From Fidelibacterota bacterium SCGC AAA003-L08 (GTDB lineage: Bacteria > Fidelibacterota > Marinisomatia > SCGC-AAA003-L08 > D37C17), in assembly GCA_000405805.1 (NCBI GenBank), contig ASPJ01000014.1:1-28325 (forward strand): a DNA stretch of 28,325 nt, in the 5' to 3' direction. Below are positions 1-9,356 of the stretch, one piece after another. Position numbers and translations under genes: made by a program. Every line of letters begins with the position of its first letter. Position 1 is the first letter of the stretch. The notes beneath the pieces were generated by a model. The model worked only from the letters and a program-made list of their open reading frames with translations. It was not told where the DNA came from and searched no databases.

Positions 1-2
1 TT

Positions 3-150
3 TATGATTCCTCAGAAGGAATATACTATGATGCAGTTGTAACTCCTTTTTGATGAAGATGAAGATGGAGATACAGAACTATGCGAATGGAATAATTTTA
101 ATTTTTGCAGTCTCGAACAACTCTTTTATAATGCTGAAATTCCTGGATGT
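3..150 (+). other. Upstream continuation of the giant repeat protein, out of frame at its left end
   Basis: Bases 43-150 are open in the same frame as the gene starting at the ATG at 151. They encode gene-like acidic sequence (DEDEDGD, then CEW and a second Cys), ending in a GCMDENACNYNP cassette that the 151 ATG splits after its second residue. A Gly-Cys is therefore lost from the cassette if 151 is used as the start. Bases 3-50 read well in another frame (YDSSEGIYYDAVVTPF) and stop at TGA 51-53. The two readings join cleanly if one T is removed from the five-T run at 47-51. I infer that the real gene begins before this window and that the ATG at 151 is internal. Confidence 0.6.
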
Positions 151-3100
151 ATGGATGAAAATGCATGCAACTATAATCCTGGAGTTACAGATGATGATGG
201 GTCTTGTGAATATTCACAAGAAAATTTTGATTGTGAAGGAAATTGCCTCATAGAAATAGATTGTGCAGGTGAATGTGGAGGGAATGCTATAATAGATGAA
301 TGCGGTGTATGTGGAGGAGATGGAGTTGATATTGGAGCATGTGATTGCGAAGGCAATATAATAGATGAATGTGATATTTGTGGTGGAAATAATGAATCTA
401 TGGATTGTAATGGTGAATGTGGAGGAAGTGCTGATTGTGATATAAATATAAGTTTGGACCCATATGAATTTCAAGATTTAGTCCTATTTACAAATTTAAA
501 TGTGGAAGAAATAACAGGTTTAATATGTATTGATGATATAATTAATTTCTCTACTATTGAAGATTTAAATGTTACTATTGGTGATTGTATTTCCATTAAT
601 AATGAACAATCTATTCAAATTTATATTACCAATCAATTTTATATAACAGAATTTAACTTTTCATTATCAGGGCTTATCCTAGATAGTAGTACTAATGGAG
701 CTGATGGAGGGTTGGTTGAATATAATTACTATAACTGGGATATTGTAGGCAATAATGTGTATGGTTCTATAACAGATTCTTCTCAATTTATTACAGGATT
801 AACCTCAGATTGCACTGATAATCAATCATGTGAGCCTCAGTTTGCAGATATTAATGATGAAAGCCTATGTATATACCCTCAACAATATTGGTTTGATGTA
901 GATGAAGATGGACTAGGAGACCCTGAGTTTGATTTTATGCTATGTCCAGATCAAGTTAATGATGATTATGTCCAAAATAATGATGATAGTTGTCCTAATG
1001 ATCCATTAAATGATTTAGATGATGATGGAATATGTGCTGATGAAGATGAGTATCCGGATTGTTTTGATATAGGAGACGGAAGTAATCCTTATGATTGTTC
1101 AGGAGAGTGTAGCGGGAGTGCTTTTATAGATGATTGTAATAATTGTGTGGGTGGCAATACTGGTTTAGAAGAAAATAGTGCAGATTTAGGATGTGGATGT
1201 GATCTCCCAGAACCACTAGAATATTGGGAAGACATTGATGGTGATGGATTAGGATCTGGCTCAATTTCTATATATTGTTTAGAAGATCTCCCCGCAGGAT
1301 GGATTTTAGTAAATGAATCAGAGCTAGATCCATATCCAGATTGTTTTGATAATTTTTATGATGAATGTGATGAATGTGGTGGCGATAATACAACAGGATG
1401 TTTTAATAATGATTGCGATATATACTGTGACTGTTTAGGGGCTTTGGCAATAACATATTGTATAGATACAGATGAAGATGGATCAGGAAATTCAGATCCT
1501 AATACATGGATTACTTTGTGTGAAGATGAATATAATAATTTTGAATATGATTTAATCCCTGTAGAACTTGGTCAGTGTACGGATGAATATGAAGATTGTA
1601 ATGGAGTTGTTGATCTTTGTGGGATTTGTGAGGGAAACAACCAAAATCAAGACTGCAATAATGATTGTTTTGGTAGTGCTGACATTGATGACTGCGGCAT
1701 ATGTGCAGGTGGAAATACAGGATTAATTCCAAATGCAGATCAAGATGATTGTGGTGTATGTGATGGTTTTAATACAGATCAAGATTGTTTAGGAGAATGC
1801 TTTGGCAGTGCTGAAGCTGATGATTGTGGTGTGTGTAATGGTGGAATGTACCTTGATGAAAATGAAGAATTATATAATGGATTATTCTGTGATTGTGAAT
1901 TAACCGAACCTAATAATTGCGGAGAATGCTTTGAACCCCCATGTGAAGTAGCTGCACTTTTCCCAGCCTTGATTGATAATGATTATAAAAATCATATTGA
2001 GGTACCTATTTATTTAAATGGATATGCTAATAATTCAACAGGTCTTGAAGGATTTGAATTCCAATTTAGTTATAATAATGAATATTACATCCTAGATGAT
2101 GTTCAGCTTCATGATAATCTTTCTGGATATTCTTTAACATATAATGATGATGTTTTAAATGATAGTTTAATTCAAGTAGATGTTGTTGTATATGCAATAG
2201 GCAGTCCAATAACAGATATAAATGAAATTGTAAAGTTGAATTTTTATTTAAATGATAGTAATGGTGATTATTCTTATTTACATAACCAGATAACCCAATT
2301 AACTTTTATAGATTTTAAAATTGGCAACAGTATAATAGAAACAATGAATGGATTAGTTGAATTCAAGACAATAATGTGTTTGGATTCTACAGCAGATAAT
2401 TTTTGTAATAATGAAGACCCAGATATTCCATCAATTCCAGAGGAAGAATGTTTGTATTATAATAATCAAGAAGAAGAAGGTTATATCATTACAGATGGGG
2501 CATGTGAATATATAGTTGAAATTGAAACAAATCTAGAGGATGATTCTGTTTTAGAAGATATATTACTAACTAATGGAGATAATTCCATCCAACTATTCAT
2601 TGAATCAGGCGTTATAATGATTACAAGTGATGATTTTGATGGTCAAATATCATTTTCTGAATTTTATAATATAGATATATTACCTAACCCTACAGCAGAT
2701 AATGATACCCCATTAATCCTATGGGGAGAGGTTGTATCATTTGAACCATATGAAATTATATTCGAAGATGAATCTGGGCAAGTAATAGTTACAATTGAAT
2801 TTACCCCCTTTGGCGAAAGAGATGACCTTGAATATGACTTATATAGATTAGATAATTTAAATGATACTAGTTGGGAAAGAGTTGAAAATCAATCTTGTGG
2901 TGAAAGAGATTGCTCTGGAGAAATTGATTCATTTGGAATATTCAGTGTTGTTATTGGTGGGCTTGGGTGTATAGATGCAGAGGCATGTAATTTTAATGAC
3001 AGTGCAGTTATAGATGATGGTAGTTGTTTCTATTCAGGAGAATTTGGATTATTTTGTTATGATGGAGATGAAGATGGATTAGGAGAGATAAACCAAGAAA

Positions 3101-4149
3101 GTCAATACTTTTGCCCAGATAATATTCCAGATAATTGGGTTAATAATTGTCTAGACCCAGAGCCAGATTGTCCAAATCCAGATCCGGAAACCATATTGAT
3201 CGATAATTGTGGTATATGTGAAGGACAGAATGAATGCTTTGAATATCCGGTTGTATTTGTTGATTCTTGGGTATTAATCGAACAAAATCTATATTCAGAT
3301 TTATATTGTTTTGAAGACGACTCAGTTCCTCCTTATTTAGGGCCTTTTTCAGCAAATTTTACTAATGAAGTTGCTGAGGAGTGTATTACATATAAAATTG
3401 AAATATCATCTGAAGAGCCATGTGAATGGATAGATGGAAATTGTCGTGAAATTCAGAATGATTGCAATATGAATGATAATCAAGAATTATGTGAATTTAA
3501 TGCATATTGCACATGGAACTTAGATTTAGAATCCTGTATTGAATCAAATAATAATTGCATTAACATTAATAATCAGACTGATTGTATTTCAAATTCTGAG
3601 TATTCTTATTTAGCTCAGTATATTTGTGTTACCAATGAAGTTTATGATGATCAATTTGGAGGTGGATGGATATATGATGAAGAATTATCAGAAATTTTTG
3701 AATGGGGGGTTAGCACAAATCAAATATGTTTTAATCTGCAGAATACAAATGATTATGATTGTATGAATTATGTTTTTGCAGATAATAATAATGAGATTAG
3801 ATTGCAACATATTGATAATAATATATGTTTTCAAGAAACTTACCAGCGAATTTCTTATTTATCTATCAATGATCTAGTTATTCCGAATGATTATAAATTA
3901 TATAAGAATTTCCCTAATCCATTTAATCCAGTTACTAATATAATCTTTGATCTACCTAAGCCAGATCATGTCTCTTTAGATATTTATAATATTAATGGAC
4001 AGCATATAGATAATATTACTAAAGGTTATTTTTCTACGGGGAGTTATGAATTTAAATTTAATGGAGACAATTTATCATCTGGAATCTATTTCATTATCTT
4101 TACTTCTAATGAAGTGATATTGTCTGAAAAGATGATATTATTAAAGTGA
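151..4149 (+). CDS. Giant secreted Cys/Asp-rich repeat protein with C-terminal T9SS-type sorting domain (5'-partial)
   Basis: A 1332-residue reading frame with no signal peptide at its first ATG, consistent with the true start lying upstream. Residues about 1-96, 300-345 and 480-600 are tandem Cys/Asp/Gly cassettes (DCxGECGGSA, DDCGVCxGG). Acidic DxDGDGLG calcium-loop-like stretches sit near 247-310, 350-400 and 940-1010. Residues about 600-745 look like a cohesin-like beta domain. A second ACNFN...DDGSC cassette follows at about 940. Residues about 1246-1332 carry NFPNPFNPVTNI followed by SLDIYNINGQ and SGIYF, the usual layout of a type IX secretion type A sorting domain, so cell-surface or secreted delivery is expected. 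The ligand is unknown. The lipoprotein gene follows after 44 bases. Family style is known from marine Marinimicrobia and Bacteroidota; the function here is not. Confidence 0.85.
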   Translation: MDENACNYNPGVTDDDGSCEYSQENFDCEGNCLIEIDCAGECGGNAIIDECGVCGGDGVDIGACDCEGNIIDECDICGGNNESMDCNGECGGSADCDINISLDPYEFQDLVLFTNLNVEEITGLICIDDIINFSTIEDLNVTIGDCISINNEQSIQIYITNQFYITEFNFSLSGLILDSSTNGADGGLVEYNYYNWDIVGNNVYGSITDSSQFITGLTSDCTDNQSCEPQFADINDESLCIYPQQYWFDVDEDGLGDPEFDFMLCPDQVNDDYVQNNDDSCPNDPLNDLDDDGICADEDEYPDCFDIGDGSNPYDCSGECSGSAFIDDCNNCVGGNTGLEENSADLGCGCDLPEPLEYWEDIDGDGLGSGSISIYCLEDLPAGWILVNESELDPYPDCFDNFYDECDECGGDNTTGCFNNDCDIYCDCLGALAITYCIDTDEDGSGNSDPNTWITLCEDEYNNFEYDLIPVELGQCTDEYEDCNGVVDLCGICEGNNQNQDCNNDCFGSADIDDCGICAGGNTGLIPNADQDDCGVCDGFNTDQDCLGECFGSAEADDCGVCNGGMYLDENEELYNGLFCDCELTEPNNCGECFEPPCEVAALFPALIDNDYKNHIEVPIYLNGYANNSTGLEGFEFQFSYNNEYYILDDVQLHDNLSGYSLTYNDDVLNDSLIQVDVVVYAIGSPITDINEIVKLNFYLNDSNGDYSYLHNQITQLTFIDFKIGNSIIETMNGLVEFKTIMCLDSTADNFCNNEDPDIPSIPEEECLYYNNQEEEGYIITDGACEYIVEIETNLEDDSVLEDILLTNGDNSIQLFIESGVIMITSDDFDGQISFSEFYNIDILPNPTADNDTPLILWGEVVSFEPYEIIFEDESGQVIVTIEFTPFGERDDLEYDLYRLDNLNDTSWERVENQSCGERDCSGEIDSFGIFSVVIGGLGCIDAEACNFNDSAVIDDGSCFYSGEFGLFCYDGDEDGLGEINQESQYFCPDNIPDNWVNNCLDPEPDCPNPDPETILIDNCGICEGQNECFEYPVVFVDSWVLIEQNLYSDLYCFEDDSVPPYLGPFSANFTNEVAEECITYKIEISSEEPCEWIDGNCREIQNDCNMNDNQELCEFNAYCTWNLDLESCIESNNNCININNQTDCISNSEYSYLAQYICVTNEVYDDQFGGGWIYDEELSEIFEWGVSTNQICFNLQNTNDYDCMNYVFADNNNEIRLQHIDNNICFQETYQRISYLSINDLVIPNDYKLYKNFPNPFNPVTNIIFDLPKPDHVSLDIYNINGQHIDNITKGYFSTGSYEFKFNGDNLSSGIYFIIFTSNEVILSEKMILLK

Positions 4150-4193
4150 TATTACTATATCATTTCCACTAAATTTTTAAGTTAAATTAAATC

Positions 4194-5063
4194 ATGAGAT
4201 TTATATTAGTAAATTTATTTTTAATATTACTATTTAGTTGTGAAAAGAATTCTACAAATGGTACAGGTGGTGGTGCTCCTGATATACCAGATCCAGGAAT
4301 TAATTATTCGGTTTGTGAAAATTGTATATGGTTGCAGAGTGATTGCAGCGAGAATTGGATTTTAGGGTATAATTCAGATTCAGCTATTGGAGGGTTCCAA
4401 TTTACAGTTGAAGGAGCTGCTATTTTGTCAACTTCTGGAGGGGATTCAGAGCTTAATGGATTTAGTATTTCATCAAGTTCATCTACTCTACTAGGTTTTT
4501 CATTTGGAGGGAATTCTATTCCCGAAGGTAGTGGGGAGTTATTAATAATCAATCTTGAAGGTTATCCTACAGGATTAAGTAATATTGTTTTTTCTGATTC
4601 TGATGCAGAGCCAATAGAAATATTATCCTATGGAATAGTTGATTGCTATGATTTATCATTAGAGAATACTGGAGTTAGTCAGCTTACAATTTTTAAAGAC
4701 TCAATTACTGGCCTAGAGATTGGGGATAAAATTGGAATATTTGATTCAGATGCAATTTTAAATTATGGAGATTGCTCAAGTCAGAGAGGAGAATTGTTAG
4801 TTGGAGTAGGCATTTGGGATGGGGAACAGTTAAATATAGTAAGTATTGGCTCTGTTGATTTATGCAATATTAATGGCGGTGTCCAACTATCAGGATATGT
4901 TGAGGGACATCCATTAGTAGTTAGGGTTTATAGATTTAGTAATGGAATAGTATATTCAACAGAATTATCATGGGAAACGGGTTCTGGTTTCTTTGGAGAA
5001 ATTCTTCAATCAATTGATAGTATTAATCTAATTAACTCTTCTTTATCAAAAGGGTTATTTTGA
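4194..5063 (+). CDS. Cohesin-like surface lipoprotein
   Basis: A 289-residue protein with a lipoprotein signal: a hydrophobic stretch after R2, then a lipobox L13-F14-S15-C16, so C16 should be lipidated. A low-complexity Ser/Asn/Gly linker follows. Residues about 45-145 form a cohesin-like beta domain (IGGFQFTVEGA, GFSISSSSSTLLGFSF, GELLIINLEG). Residues about 155-275 form a second beta-rich domain with ITGLEIGDKIGIFDSDAI and GELLVGVGIW, a pattern I associate with Marinimicrobia surface proteins. The stop codon overlaps the TTG start of the ABC ATPase by four bases (TTGA), suggesting coupling or at least shared transcription. The ATG at 4194 is chosen because it gives the complete lipoprotein signal. 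Ligand and role are unknown; it could be a partner of the upstream repeat protein. Confidence 0.8.
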   Translation: MRFILVNLFLILLFSCEKNSTNGTGGGAPDIPDPGINYSVCENCIWLQSDCSENWILGYNSDSAIGGFQFTVEGAAILSTSGGDSELNGFSISSSSSTLLGFSFGGNSIPEGSGELLIINLEGYPTGLSNIVFSDSDAEPIEILSYGIVDCYDLSLENTGVSQLTIFKDSITGLEIGDKIGIFDSDAILNYGDCSSQRGELLVGVGIWDGEQLNIVSIGSVDLCNINGGVQLSGYVEGHPLVVRVYRFSNGIVYSTELSWETGSGFFGEILQSIDSINLINSSLSKGLF

Positions 5064-6052
5064 TTATAGATATTAAAAATATTAGCAAAACTTTTAAAGC
5101 ATTTCACCGAGAAGCAGGATTAAAGGGTGCAATTAATTCATTTTTTAAGAGAAATTATAAAAACTTTGATGTATTAAGTGATATTAATCTAGAAGTAGAT
5201 GAAGGAGAAGTTATTGGCATTTTAGGTGAAAATGGTGCAGGCAAAACAACCTTAATAAAATTAATGGTAGGTCTGCTATATCCTAATAAAGGGACTATTA
5301 ATGTTAATGGTTATACCCCATGGGATCGGAATCATAAATTTTTAAGTAATATATCAGTTGTAATGGGACAAAAAAATCAATTATGGTGGGATATTCCAGC
5401 ATCAGAGTCATTTTTATTGAATAAGCATATTTACAATATAGATGATTCTGATTATAAACAGACATTAGATGAGCTTATAGAATATTTAGATGTAAAAGAT
5501 AAAATTGATATCCAAGTAAGACGATTGTCATTAGGGGAACGGATGAAAATGGAAATAATTGCAGCCCTTTTACATCGTCCTAAAATAATCCTTTTAGATG
5601 AACCTACCTTAGGTTTAGACGTTATATCACAATCAAAGGTAAGAGAATTTGTAAAATATTATAATACTAAGCATAATATAACATTTGTAATAACCAGCCA
5701 TTATACAAAAGATATTCAGGAAATGTGCAAGAGAGTTTTTGTTTTAAATAAAGGGAAATCTATATATGATGGAGATTTTGAAACTTTAATTAGAAGTGTT
5801 AATCCTGAAAGAAAATTAATATTTGAATTTACGGATAGTCCTAATTCTGATTTCATTAAAGATTTGGAAAAATCATTTAAATTTACCATTAATGATAGGC
5901 TGTTAGAAACAATATTACCAGATTCAGATCTTCAAAAATTATTAAAAGAGCTGTTAAATAATTATAGTGCTGATAATATTAGTTTTGAAGATTTACCTGT
6001 TGATGATACGATGAGAAACTTTTTTGAAAATCCTGATAAATATATTAGTTAG
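5060..6052 (+). CDS. ABC-2 type exporter, ATP-binding subunit (COG4586-like)
   Basis: A 330-residue cytoplasmic ATPase. The Walker A is GENGAGKT at residues 56-63, the Q-loop lies at about Q104 in VVMGQKNQLWWD, the ABC signature is LSLGE at 156-160, the Walker B is IILLDEP at 176-182, and the switch histidine is H214 in ITSHY. The QLWWD and LSLGERMKMEI wording matches the COG4586 group, which normally sits beside two permeases of the COG4587 and COG3694 groups. Both are present, but only after an opposite-strand gene. The start is TTG at 5060, inside the lipoprotein stop; no ATG upstream is better placed. The 3' end overlaps the convergent gene by eight bases. The substrate is unknown; relatives include drug or small-molecule exporters. 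Confidence 0.95.
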   Translation: MIIDIKNISKTFKAFHREAGLKGAINSFFKRNYKNFDVLSDINLEVDEGEVIGILGENGAGKTTLIKLMVGLLYPNKGTINVNGYTPWDRNHKFLSNISVVMGQKNQLWWDIPASESFLLNKHIYNIDDSDYKQTLDELIEYLDVKDKIDIQVRRLSLGERMKMEIIAALLHRPKIILLDEPTLGLDVISQSKVREFVKYYNTKHNITFVITSHYTKDIQEMCKRVFVLNKGKSIYDGDFETLIRSVNPERKLIFEFTDSPNSDFIKDLEKSFKFTINDRLLETILPDSDLQKLLKELLNNYSADNISFEDLPVDDTMRNFFENPDKYIS

Positions 6053-7442
6053 GAGTCATTTTCCAGCAGTAACTGCTTTGTAATTTTTCATCATTAAAGA
6101 GGATAGTGCCATTAGGTTTTATTTTGCCTATATAGAATTTTCCATTTTGATGTTTCATGGTGATTCGACTACCTCGGATTGTATAACTTCCGTTATCAGT
6201 ACCCCTTTCAGGATTTTTGTGATTTGAATAGGTTCTATTAGACTTATCAAAGTATAGATTTTGCTCGGAGCTACAGTCCCAACTGTTGCATCCGCAACTA
6301 TACTCCCACGAGTAAAATTGTTCTAATTGGTCAGTATTTTTATCAAAAGCCCATTGCTGATTAATATAGAAATCCAATTCAAAAGAATTTCCAAATTCAC
6401 CAGATTCTTCAGTAACATTAAGATTAATTATAAAGCTATCTGCCTCAATTTTTTTATTAGTTACAAAGTAGAAAGGTATTTCCATAATTTCATTTGGCAT
6501 TAACCCATCAGTATAGAACGATAATATCTGATCTTCATTCAAGAAAAACCCATCAGGTTTATCATCCATTGAAATTTTGAAATTTACATCGCTCGCAGAC
6601 CCGTTGCCTATATTTTTAATAGTTGCAACAGCTTCAATAGCTTCTCCTTTATTAATAATACCATCTCCATTACCCCATGAGTCCCTTTTTTTATCATCAT
6701 CCCAGGTTAAATTCTCAAGCTGAAATTTAGGCTGAGGAACAGCAAGTATTTGAAGGTTAAAAGTTATAGATTCAGCATCAAATCCATTATATTCAGTCGC
6801 ATTAATTGTGAAATTGTACATCATGTCTACTGTAGATAATGGAGCTGATATGGGAATGCTAATATGTTCTGTAAATTCACCGCCATCATGCGAAGATGCA
6901 ACCCCTTCTAAATTCACTATAAGATGACCTCCTTTTACAGAGCCATCCATTTCGATTATTATTAGATTAGCAGTTCCTCTGCCAGAATTTGTAATATCAA
7001 ATTCTATAGTTCCATATTCTCCTCCATATAAATTTTCTGGAGGCCTTTCATAAGTGTTAAATTTAGGGTCCTTAACAAATTTAATATTATCCATTACAAG
7101 ATCTGGTGGATATTTAAAATTATCAAAATCTTCAAAATTTATATTTTCCAAATTGACCGAATTGGACAAATCATTAGAAATGAGAAAATATCCCTGGGTA
7201 GTTGAATATAATTCATCCTTTAGCATTTCCTTGTTGAGTTTTCCTAGCTTGCTTAAACTCCAATAATCATAATAAGCTCCATCCCTATAAAAATTCCAAT
7301 TATTCGAAGAACGATGTTTTATAGTAGATAAATTGAATTCCCCTTGGCCTATAATTAGATATTCTTTGTTTCTATCAAGGGAAATTGAATAAGCCATCCC
7401 TAACACAACTGTTAAAATTAGTATGAGTTTTATTTTAGGCAT
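6045..7442 (-). CDS. Secreted protein with CARDB/NEW3-like beta domains and a Cys-rich C-terminus
   Basis: A 465-residue protein with an N-terminal signal peptide (K3-K5, hydrophobic 6-18, likely cleavage near residue 18-20). Residues about 140-240 and 250-350 resemble CARDB/NEW3 adhesion-type beta sandwiches: IEFDITNSGRGTA, then NGDGIINKGEAIEAVATIKN, a motif common in secreted proteins of Bacteroidota-like bacteria. The C-terminus has a tight cysteine cluster (CGCNSWDCSS, about residues 380-392) and an MKHQNGKFYIGKI beta stretch, perhaps a small disulfide-bonded domain. It is transcribed against both neighbours and lies between the ABC ATPase and the permease genes. I recognise no enzymatic motif. 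Extracellular or periplasmic binding is a reasonable inference only. Confidence 0.75.
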   Translation of the reverse strand: MPKIKLILILTVVLGMAYSISLDRNKEYLIIGQGEFNLSTIKHRSSNNWNFYRDGAYYDYWSLSKLGKLNKEMLKDELYSTTQGYFLISNDLSNSVNLENINFEDFDNFKYPPDLVMDNIKFVKDPKFNTYERPPENLYGGEYGTIEFDITNSGRGTANLIIIEMDGSVKGGHLIVNLEGVASSHDGGEFTEHISIPISAPLSTVDMMYNFTINATEYNGFDAESITFNLQILAVPQPKFQLENLTWDDDKKRDSWGNGDGIINKGEAIEAVATIKNIGNGSASDVNFKISMDDKPDGFFLNEDQILSFYTDGLMPNEIMEIPFYFVTNKKIEADSFIINLNVTEESGEFGNSFELDFYINQQWAFDKNTDQLEQFYSWEYSCGCNSWDCSSEQNLYFDKSNRTYSNHKNPERGTDNGSYTIRGSRITMKHQNGKFYIGKIKPNGTILFNDEKLQSSYCWKMTPN

Positions 7443-7732
7443 ATTATAGTTACTCCAAAATTTGCGTATTTATATTAATCTAAAAGAATAATTTAGATAT
7501 GTATGATGTATGATGTAAAGGTTTAATTAATCAAAGTGCTTAGAAACACAAAAGTCTCTCAGAGATTTGTTGTATATTTAGGTATGTTTTTTAAACAATA
7601 TCACAGCTAAATAGCAGTTATTTTTATTCAAATAAAATAATTTAGATTGATAGTTAGTGATAGGGGTATTTTATAATATTATTTGAGATTAACGGATTAT
7701 TGATTAAATATGAGAAGAGAAAGAATTTATAA
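7443..7732. other. Divergent intergenic region between the secreted CARDB-like gene and the permease operon
   Basis: 290 bases, AT-rich, without a gene. Only very short frames occur; one starts at ATG 7710 and closes after 15 codons. It should hold promoters for both flanking directions. A rough sigma70-like pair for the plus strand is listed separately. A short direct duplication of GTATGAT lies near 7500-7515. Nothing resembling a tRNA or a classical terminator was found. Confidence 0.6.
7647..7677 (+). promoter_or_regulatory. Candidate promoter of the permease-FN3-FecR-barrel operon
   Basis: TTGATA at 7647-7652 and a perfect TATAAT at 7672-7677, separated by 19 bases, lie about 55 bases before the TTG start at 7733. 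The spacing is longer than the ideal 17. In a genome this AT-rich such matches arise by chance, so this is weak evidence. Some promoter is expected here because the ATPase gene upstream is cut off by an opposite-strand gene. Confidence 0.3.
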
Positions 7733-8542
7733 TTGTCAAAGTATTTTTCTATATTAAGAATTAATTGGATTAATGCACTTGAATATAGAGGTAATGCCCT
7801 TATTGGCTTATTTGCGATATTCTCTGGCCTTTTTATAGAATATCAAATTTGGTCATTAATTTTTGATTCCAATAATCCTCCTCAAATGGCAGGAAAATCA
7901 GAAGTAGTTACGTTTGATTTTTTAATAGTTTATATTTTTCTATCTATTATTGTAGGACAACTTAAATCTTCATGGGTTACATCTTCCCAAATGATTGCAG
8001 AGATAAGACAGGGATTAATTAACAAGTATCTTATTAGACCTATTTCATATTTTGGATATAATTTCATGATGTTTATTGGAGTTAATTCTCTATATATTAT
8101 TGTTTATTCAATAGTATTATTATTATTTGTAGTTATTTATCCACAGATGCTATTTATTTCATTTAGCAGTATAGTAGGTTTTATAATATCACTATTATTA
8201 TCAATATATCTTTCGTATTGCATTTATTTCATTATGGCTTGTTTTGCATTTTGGTTTGGAGAAGTAAGATCAATAGTAGTTGCATATAATCTAGGGATGT
8301 TAATGATTTCTGGCCAATATATCCCAATACGACTATTCCCAGATAATATTTTAGAGATTATTTACTGGACACCAATTCCGTATTTAGTAGATTTGCCAGT
8401 AAGTATAGCCACCGGATTAGTAAGCTCTTCAGAATGGATATTCCATGTTTTATTTGCATTTACATGGTGTGTTATATTGACATTAGTAAGTTCTTTAATA
8501 TATTCTAGGGGGATTAAGGATTATGAGGCTTATGGTCAATAG
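7733..8542 (+). CDS. ABC-2 type exporter permease (COG4587-like)
   Basis: A 269-residue inner-membrane protein with about six hydrophobic segments (about residues 20-42, 60-80, 108-132, 143-172, 180-200 and 235-258). The cytoplasmic motif EIRQGLINKYLIRPIS near residue 90 and the C-terminal GIKDYEAYGQ fit the permease group that partners COG4586 ATPases. An in-frame TAA lies immediately before the TTG at 7733, so no earlier start is possible; a purine-rich GAGAAGAGAAAG sits 12-23 bases upstream. The gene overlaps the next permease by 20 bases. With the ATPase at 5060-6052 and the second permease it should form one exporter. The substrate cannot be read from the sequence. Confidence 0.9.
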   Translation: MSKYFSILRINWINALEYRGNALIGLFAIFSGLFIEYQIWSLIFDSNNPPQMAGKSEVVTFDFLIVYIFLSIIVGQLKSSWVTSSQMIAEIRQGLINKYLIRPISYFGYNFMMFIGVNSLYIIVYSIVLLLFVVIYPQMLFISFSSIVGFIISLLLSIYLSYCIYFIMACFAFWFGEVRSIVVAYNLGMLMISGQYIPIRLFPDNILEIIYWTPIPYLVDLPVSIATGLVSSSEWIFHVLFAFTWCVILTLVSSLIYSRGIKDYEAYGQ

Positions 8543-9356
8543 ATATTTTAGCATATGGCTTGCATTTTTAAAGAATACTCTTTCGAGAGATATGGAGTAT
8601 AAAATGAATTTCATTTTTGAAATTTTCATTGATGCTATCTATTATGGCTCTTTGTTTTTCTTTTTCAAAATTATTTTTCAGTTTACAGATTCACTTGGAA
8701 GTTTTGATGAAGACGCAGTTTTAATTTTTTTAATTACCATGTATATAGCTGATTCATTGTATATATTTTTATTAGGAGGAAATGTATTCAATATTAATGA
8801 GAATGTAAAGAGTGGAGATTTAGATTTCATATTATTGAAGCCTGTTAATTCTCAGTTTTTTATATCGTGCAGATATGTTAATACTCATGCAATAATATCT
8901 ATAATAATATTATCAATTTTATTGTTGAAATTAACCTATGTATATCATGGTAATTCATTTTTATGGATTAATTATATATTTTATATCCCTTCTTTAATTT
9001 TAGGGATGTTTATATTTTATTCCTTTGAATTCATAATTTCTTCATTAGTTTTTTGGCTTAGAAATTTTTCATATGCAGGATGGTTAGCAGGTGAATTAAT
9101 TAAATATTCAAGGAGGCCTGACTCAATATATACGAAATGGTTTCAAAAAACATTATTTAGTATTTTCCCTATGGCTATGATTTGTTCTGTTCCATCTAGG
9201 ATATTACTTTGGGGTATGGAGGAAACCAATAGAGGCATTTCATTAAATGGGTTTGAATTATTTATATTACAACTTTTTATAGCAGGTATATCTTTATGGA
9301 TTACTACATTAGTATGGAAAACAGGACTTAAAAGATATGAAAGCGCTTCAAGTTGA
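8523..9356 (+). CDS. ABC-2 type exporter permease, second subunit (COG3694-like)
   Basis: A 277-residue membrane protein with about six hydrophobic segments. The motifs GDLDFILLKPVNSQF (about residue 98), RRPDSIYTKWFQ, FPMAMICSVPSR and the C-terminal LKRYESASS are those expected of the second permease of the COG4586/4587/3694 exporter. The ATG at 8523 lies inside the previous gene; a second ATG at 8532 gives a version three residues shorter and is also possible. Its TGA overlaps the TTG of the following gene (TTGA, four bases), which suggests translational coupling. It probably heterodimerises with the product of 7733-8542. Confidence 0.9.
   Translation: MRLMVNRYFSIWLAFLKNTLSRDMEYKMNFIFEIFIDAIYYGSLFFFFKIIFQFTDSLGSFDEDAVLIFLITMYIADSLYIFLLGGNVFNINENVKSGDLDFILLKPVNSQFFISCRYVNTHAIISIIILSILLLKLTYVYHGNSFLWINYIFYIPSLILGMFIFYSFEFIISSLVFWLRNFSYAGWLAGELIKYSRRPDSIYTKWFQKTLFSIFPMAMICSVPSRILLWGMEETNRGISLNGFELFILQLFIAGISLWITTLVWKTGLKRYESASS

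Noticed and set aside
50..253. 67-residue frame starting at base 50
   Set aside because: It overlaps the Cys/Asp cassette frame and has no recognisable features; the in-frame cassette sequence is clearly the coding one.
7443..7732. Possible small RNA or tRNA in the 290-base gap
   Set aside because: No cloverleaf, CCA-type end or stable long stem was found; only a short TCTCTCAGAGA-like pairing.
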